Shown here in pieces: positions 6,013-8,571 of a stretch of DNA of 8,571 nucleotides (within the stretch, counting starts at the first letter, position 1; each line of letters begins with the position of its first letter). The notes below the pieces were generated by a model. The model saw nothing but the letters and a program-made list of their open reading frames with translations. It did no database searches and was not told where the DNA came from. A program made the position numbers and the translations under genes. The stretch lies in assembly GCA_007570945.1 (NCBI GenBank), contig RKSH01000058.1, forward strand, positions 1-8,571, in the 5' to 3' direction. Source of the stretch: Gammaproteobacteria bacterium (GTDB lineage: Bacteria; Pseudomonadota; Gammaproteobacteria; Arenicellales; Spongiicolonaceae).

Positions 6013-6381
6013 TCACAAAACTTCCGGGGCCAGCGACACGATGCGCATGAAGCGCTCGCTGCGCAGTTCCCGCGTCACCGGCCCGAAGATGCGCGTGCCC
6101 ACCGGCTGCATCTGCGCGTTCAACAGCACCGCCGCGTTGCTGTCGAAACGAATCAGCGAGCCGTCCGGCCGCCGCACGCCGTGGCGGGTGCGGACAATGA
6201 CGGCGTTGAACACGTCGCCTTTCTTGACCCGGCTGTTGGGAATCGCCTCCTTGATGCTGATGCGCACCACGTCGCCGATGCCGGCGTAGCGCCGCTTGGA
6301 GCCGCCCAGCACCTTGATGCACTGCACGCGCTTGGCGCCGCTGTTGTCGGCCACCGCCAGGGTGCTTTGCATTTGAATCAT
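6013..6381 (-). CDS. rplN: Large-subunit ribosomal protein L14
   Basis: L14 is at the subunit interface next to L19 and forms bridges to 16S rRNA; it is also the docking site of the silencing factor RsfS. The 122-residue product is nearly colinear with E. coli L14. It reads MIQMQSTLAVADNSGAKRV at the start, CIKVLGGSKRRYAGIGDVV, KGDVFNAVIVRTRHGVRRPDGS (signature), and FGPVTRELRSERFM with SLAPEVL at the end. The start is supported by GGAG (6393-6390) with an 8-nt spacer. It is the first gene of what is the spc operon in E. coli, but here it follows rpsQ by only 19 nt. Confidence 0.98.
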   Translation of the reverse strand: MIQMQSTLAVADNSGAKRVQCIKVLGGSKRRYAGIGDVVRISIKEAIPNSRVKKGDVFNAVIVRTRHGVRRPDGSLIRFDSNAAVLLNAQMQPVGTRIFGPVTRELRSERFMRIVSLAPEVL

Positions 6382-6400
6382 GGCCGCGGCTCCGCCGACG

Positions 6401-6778
6401 TTATTCGGCGCGGCGCAGGATTTTCACCAGGCGCCAGTTTTTGGTTTTGGACAGCGGCCGGCACTCGCGCACCAGCACGCTGTCGCCGTTGCGGCATTCG
6501 TTGTTCTCGTCGTGGACGTGCAACTTGGTCGAGCGGCGGATGTATTTTTTGTACAGCGGATGCAGCACCCGCCGCTCCGCCAGCACGGTGACGGTCTTGT
6601 CCATGCGGTCGCTGACCACGGTGCCCGGAACGGCGCGCACCAAATTATCGACGGCCGGCGGCGGCGGCGCCGCGGGTGACGGCGCCGACCCGGCGGACGG
6701 TGATTCCGGCGGCGCGGGTGACGGTTGCGGCGCCGGGGATGGCGCCGTGGCGTCCGGAGTTGTCGGTTGTTCACTCAT
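6401..6778 (-). CDS. rpsQ: Small-subunit ribosomal protein S17 with Pro/Ala/Ser-rich N-terminal extension
   Basis: S17 is a primary 16S rRNA binder with an OB fold in the 30S body. The conserved domain runs from about residue 44 to the end: VRAVPGTVVSDRMDKTVTV, HPLYKKYIRRSTKLHVHDE (signature ~75-93), NECRNGDSVLVRECRPLSKTK and NWRLVKIL. The product is 125 residues against 84 in E. coli. The excess is residues 1-43, with 16 Pro, 9 Ala and 7 Ser and no Lys or Arg, so probably disordered. The ATG overlaps the rpmC stop as ATGA, which favours translation of the extension. TTG or GTG starts at residues 46-47 would give a normal-length protein but lack a visible Shine-Dalgarno. Domain identity is certain; the start is likely but not proven. 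Confidence 0.94.
   Translation of the reverse strand: MSEQPTTPDATAPSPAPQPSPAPPESPSAGSAPSPAAPPPPAVDNLVRAVPGTVVSDRMDKTVTVLAERRVLHPLYKKYIRRSTKLHVHDENNECRNGDSVLVRECRPLSKTKNWRLVKILRRAE
6671..6724 (-). repeat. In-frame 12-bp direct repeat in the rpsQ 5' extension
   Basis: The 12-mer CGCGGGTGACGG (plus strand) occurs at 6671-6682 and again at 6713-6724, an offset of 42 bp, or 14 codons. Both copies are in the rpsQ frame and encode Pro-Ser-Pro-Ala (residues 33-36 and 19-22) with identical codons. A third PSPA at residues 13-16 uses different codons. The pattern fits growth of the extension by duplication or slippage. Confidence 0.6.
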
Positions 6779-6984
6779 GATTGTTCACCCGCGGCGGCCA
6801 GGCGCCGCTGCGACAGCAGGGTTTGGATGCGCGCGATGTCGCGGCGCACCTCGCCGAAGCGCGCGCTGTTGGCCAACTGGCCGGTGCCGCGCTGCACGCG
6901 CAGGTTGAACTGCTCCTTGCGCAACTCGGCCAGCGCGGCGTGCAACTGCACGTCGTCCTGCTTGCGGTATTCGGCAATGCTCAC
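6775..6984 (-). CDS. rpmC: Large-subunit ribosomal protein L29
   Basis: L29 is a small two-helix protein beside L23 at the tunnel exit, part of the docking area for SRP and trigger factor. The product is 69 residues (E. coli 63). It contains the conserved ALAELRKEQFNLRVQ helix (~17-31) and RFGEVRRDIARIQTLL (~42-57), with a short tail AAAGEQS. The start is taken as GTG at 6984 (VSIAEYRKQ), 7 nt after the rplP stop, because it gives the family length. The frame stays open upstream, but that part only overlaps rplP and is not L29-like. The Shine-Dalgarno is poor. The stop shares ATGA with rpsQ. Confidence 0.94.
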   Translation of the reverse strand: MSIAEYRKQDDVQLHAALAELRKEQFNLRVQRGTGQLANSARFGEVRRDIARIQTLLSQRRLAAAGEQS

Positions 6985-6991
6985 GGCAGTC

Positions 6992-7402
6992 TCACAGGTG
7001 GCGGCTGACAAAAGTGGTGCGCACCGACAACTTGGCCCCGGCCAGGCGCATGGCCTGGCGCGCCGTGGCCTCCGGCACGCCCTCGATTTCATACAACACG
7101 CGGCCGGGCTTCACCAAGGCCACCCAGTATTCGGGGTTGCCCTTGCCCTTGCCCATGCGCACCTCCAGCGGCTTTTTGGACACCGGCTTGTCGGGGAAAA
7201 CGCGAATCCACAGGCGGCCGCCGCGCTTGACATGGCGGGTGATGGCGCGGCGCGCGGCCTCAATCTGGCGCGCGCTGAGGCGGCCGCGGACGGTGGCCTT
7301 GAGGCCGAACTCGCCGAAACTCACCTTGTTGCCGCGCGTGGCCAGGCCGCGGTTGCGGCCTTTCTGCTGTTTGCGGAATTTTGTTTTCTTCGGCTGCAAC
7401 AT
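6992..7402 (-). CDS. rplP: Large-subunit ribosomal protein L16
   Basis: L16 is placed near the A site and helps position aminoacyl-tRNA and complete the peptidyl-transferase region. The 136 residues equal the E. coli length. It starts MLQPKKTKFRKQQKGRNRG, followed by SFGEFGLKATVRGRLSARQ, IEAARRAITRHVKRGG, RLWIRVFPDKPVSKKPLEVR and MGKGKGNPEYWVA. The arginine before MGKGKG (Arg82 here) matches Arg81 of E. coli, the residue hydroxylated by the oxygenase RoxA/YcfD; whether that enzyme exists here cannot be seen. The ATG follows the rpsC stop by one base (TAACATG). A longer in-frame reading upstream is an overlap with rpsC. Confidence 0.97.
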   Translation of the reverse strand: MLQPKKTKFRKQQKGRNRGLATRGNKVSFGEFGLKATVRGRLSARQIEAARRAITRHVKRGGRLWIRVFPDKPVSKKPLEVRMGKGKGNPEYWVALVKPGRVLYEIEGVPEATARQAMRLAGAKLSVRTTFVSRHL

Positions 7403-7403
7403 G

Positions 7404-8177
7404 TTAATTGTCCAGGTCCAGGCCGTGCGCCGGATTTTCGCTTTCCACCATCTGCGGCTCATCGGCCAGCACCGGCGCCGCCGGGTTTTCGCTGTAATAG
7501 CCGGTGTCGTCGGCGGCGCCCACCAGCGGTTTCTGCTCCTCCTGAAAAACCTCGCCCTTGAAAATCCACACCTTGACGCCCACCACGCCGTAGGTGGTGT
7601 TGGCCTCGGCGATGCCGTAGTCAATGTCGGCGCGCAACGTGTGCAGCGGCACGCGCCCCTCGCGGTACCACTCGGTGCGCGCGATTTCGGCGCCGTTCAG
7701 GCGGCCGGCAATCATCACCTTCACCCCCTTGGCGCCGAGGCGCATGGAGTTCTGCACCGCGCGCTTCAGGGCGCGGCGGAACATCACGCGTTTTTCCAGT
7801 TGCTGGCAGATGCTGTCGGCCACCAGCCGCGCGTCCAGTTCCGGCTTGCGCACCTCCTCCACCCTCACCTCCACGCGGCAGTTGGTCATGGCGGCGATTT
7901 CGCGGTGCAGTTTCTCAATGTCCTCGCCCTTCTTGCCGATGACGATGCCGGGGCGGGCGGTGAAAATTTTAATGTGCACCACATCCTGCGCCGGCCGCTC
8001 AATGGCGATGCGGCTGACCGCGGCGTTGGCCAGGCTTTTCTTGCCGCGCAGGTGGCCGCGGATGCGCATGTCGGAGGTGAGGTTGGCGGCGTAGTCGCTG
8101 TTGCGCGCAAACCAGCGCGCGTTCCAGTCCTTGGAAATGCCGAGGCGAATGCCGTGGGGTTGAACTTTCTGGCCCAT
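7404..8177 (-). CDS. rpsC: Small-subunit ribosomal protein S3 with acidic C-terminal tail
   Basis: S3 is at the mRNA entry channel of the 30S head and takes part in the helicase activity of the ribosome. The product is 257 residues (E. coli 233). It opens MGQKVQPHGIRLGI and has a type II KH domain whose GxxG loop is GKKG at 81-84 (ARPGIVIGKKGEDIEKL). It continues with VRKPELDARLVADSI, the basic entry-channel stretch MFRRALKRA (~132-140), and GAEIARTEWYREGRVPLHTLRADIDYG (~162-188). The core ends VKVWIFKGEV at 210. The last 47 residues hold 11 Asp/Glu and one Lys, unlike the lysine-rich E. coli tail. The start overlaps the rplV stop (TAATG) and has GGAG 7 nt upstream. Confidence 0.97.
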   Translation of the reverse strand: MGQKVQPHGIRLGISKDWNARWFARNSDYAANLTSDMRIRGHLRGKKSLANAAVSRIAIERPAQDVVHIKIFTARPGIVIGKKGEDIEKLHREIAAMTNCRVEVRVEEVRKPELDARLVADSICQQLEKRVMFRRALKRAVQNSMRLGAKGVKVMIAGRLNGAEIARTEWYREGRVPLHTLRADIDYGIAEANTTYGVVGVKVWIFKGEVFQEEQKPLVGAADDTGYYSENPAAPVLADEPQMVESENPAHGLDLDN

Positions 8178-8530
8178 TATTTTGCTCCGGTGGCGGCCTC
8201 GCCGTCGCCGACGGTGACGGTGATGTGGCAGGTGGGTTTGCGGATGCGCGTGTTGCGCCCCTTGGCGCGCGGCCGCCAGCGGCGCAGCACCGGCCCCTGG
8301 TCCACCCGCACCTCGCGCACCGTCAGTTGGTCAATGTCGGCGTTCTCGTTGTGCTCGGCGTTGGCGATGGCCGACTCCAGCGTCTTCCGCAGGTGCCGCG
8401 CCGCGCCGCGCTCGCTGAAGCGCAGAATGTCCAGCGCCTTTTCCACCGACTTGCGGCGAATCTGCGCCGCCACCAGCCGGCATTTCTGCGGCGAGGTGCG
8501 CACGTATTTGGCCACCGCCCTCACCCTCAT
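8177..8530 (-). CDS. rplV: Large-subunit ribosomal protein L22
   Basis: L22 contacts all 23S rRNA domains, and its long beta-hairpin lines the exit tunnel near the macrolide site. The product has 117 residues (E. coli 110). Motifs are RTSPQKCRLVAAQIRRKSVEKAL (~11-33), LESAIANAEHNENADIDQL (~51-69) and the hairpin GPVLRRWRPRAKGRNTRI, closing with CHITVTVGDG. The hairpin shows no deletion or insertion relative to E. coli, so no sign of the known macrolide-resistance changes. The short tail EAATGAK is extra. The ATG shares ATGA with the preceding frame (S19 tail), and GGAG (8541-8538) lies 7 nt upstream. Confidence 0.97.
   Translation of the reverse strand: MRVRAVAKYVRTSPQKCRLVAAQIRRKSVEKALDILRFSERGAARHLRKTLESAIANAEHNENADIDQLTVREVRVDQGPVLRRWRPRAKGRNTRIRKPTCHITVTVGDGEAATGAK
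8185..8188 (-). promoter_or_regulatory. Shine-Dalgarno of rpsC inside the rplV coding end
   Basis: GGAG sits 7 nt before the rpsC ATG within the last codons of rplV. It confirms the rpsC start at the TAATG junction. Confidence 0.65.
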
Positions 8531-8571
8531 GACGATGCTCCGGCCGGCGGGGCGGCCGGGGCGGCGGCGGG
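8527..8571 (-). CDS. rpsS: Probable C-terminal end of ribosomal protein S19 (partial)
   Basis: Only the last 14 codons and stop are in the window. The frame ending with the TGA of an ATGA overlap on rplV reads PAAAPAAPPAGASS. In the universal S10 cluster the gene before rplV is rpsS, and 4-base ATGA overlaps are common in this cluster, so this is inferred to be the S19 tail. No conserved S19 motif falls within the 45 bases, and E. coli S19 ends in a lysine-rich tail, so this Ala/Pro-rich end would be a lineage-specific extension. The other two minus-strand frames are also open here, so the assignment rests on context. Confidence 0.6.
   Translation of the reverse strand, partial: PAAAPAAPPAGASS

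Noticed and set aside
6985..7092. Longer in-frame N-terminus for L29 starting at 7092
   Set aside because: The added residues are Arg/Pro/Cys-rich out-of-frame rplP sequence, and L29 family length fits the GTG at 6984.
7403..7624. Longer in-frame N-terminus for L16 starting at 7624
   Set aside because: It overlaps rpsC, and the universal L16 start MLQPK is at 7402.
1..8571. A novel mobile, defence or biosynthetic system hidden in the window
   Set aside because: Gene order is the standard gammaproteobacterial S10-spc-alpha order with no insertion, no unassigned gene and only one gap above 20 nt.

Overview
The window is one uninterrupted stretch of the universal ribosomal-protein cluster (S10, spc and the start of the alpha unit), read entirely on the minus strand. 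Transcription runs from the right edge to the left. In that direction the genes are rpsS (tail only), rplV, rpsC, rplP, rpmC, rpsQ, rplN, rplX, rplE, rpsN, rpsH, rplF, rplR, rpsE, rpmD, rplO, secY, rpmJ, rpsM and rpsK (cut by the left edge). All 20 products are recognised. None is broken, and no mobile element, RNA gene, CRISPR array or foreign insertion is visible.

The DNA is strongly G+C-rich, with G/C preferred at third codon positions. The order secY-rpmJ-rpsM, with no infA or adk in between, together with the long zinc-free S14 and protein sequences close to those of E. coli, points to a gammaproteobacterium. The genus cannot be told from this window.

Layout. 8571 to 6401 is the end of the S10 unit (S19, L22, S3, L16, L29, S17). 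6381 to 825 is the spc unit (L14, L24, L5, S14, S8, L6, L18, S5, L30, L15, SecY, L36). 705 to 1 begins the alpha unit (S13, S11). Packing is extreme: most junctions are 1-nt or 4-nt stop/start overlaps or gaps under 20 nt, which implies translational coupling. The only real gap is 119 nt between rpmJ and rpsM. It holds a good minus-strand sigma70-type promoter (TTGCGC, 17 nt, TATTAT) next to GC-rich inverted repeats that can pair in alternative ways. The S10/spc boundary, which in E. coli carries a promoter, is only 19 nt here.

The products build both ribosomal subunits. S19, S3, S17, S14, S8, S5, S13 and S11 belong to the small subunit. L22, L16, L29, L14, L24, L5, L6, L18, L30, L15 and L36 belong to the large subunit. 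SecY, the channel of the Sec translocon, is co-expressed with them.

I found no undescribed multi-gene system. The unusual points are lineage-specific protein tails: a 43-residue Pro/Ala/Ser-rich N-terminal extension on S17 containing an in-frame DNA repeat, a strongly acidic S3 C-terminus, an Ala/Pro-rich S19 C-terminus and a basic N-terminal extension on S11. The promoter and hairpin arrangement ahead of rpsM is the other point of interest.
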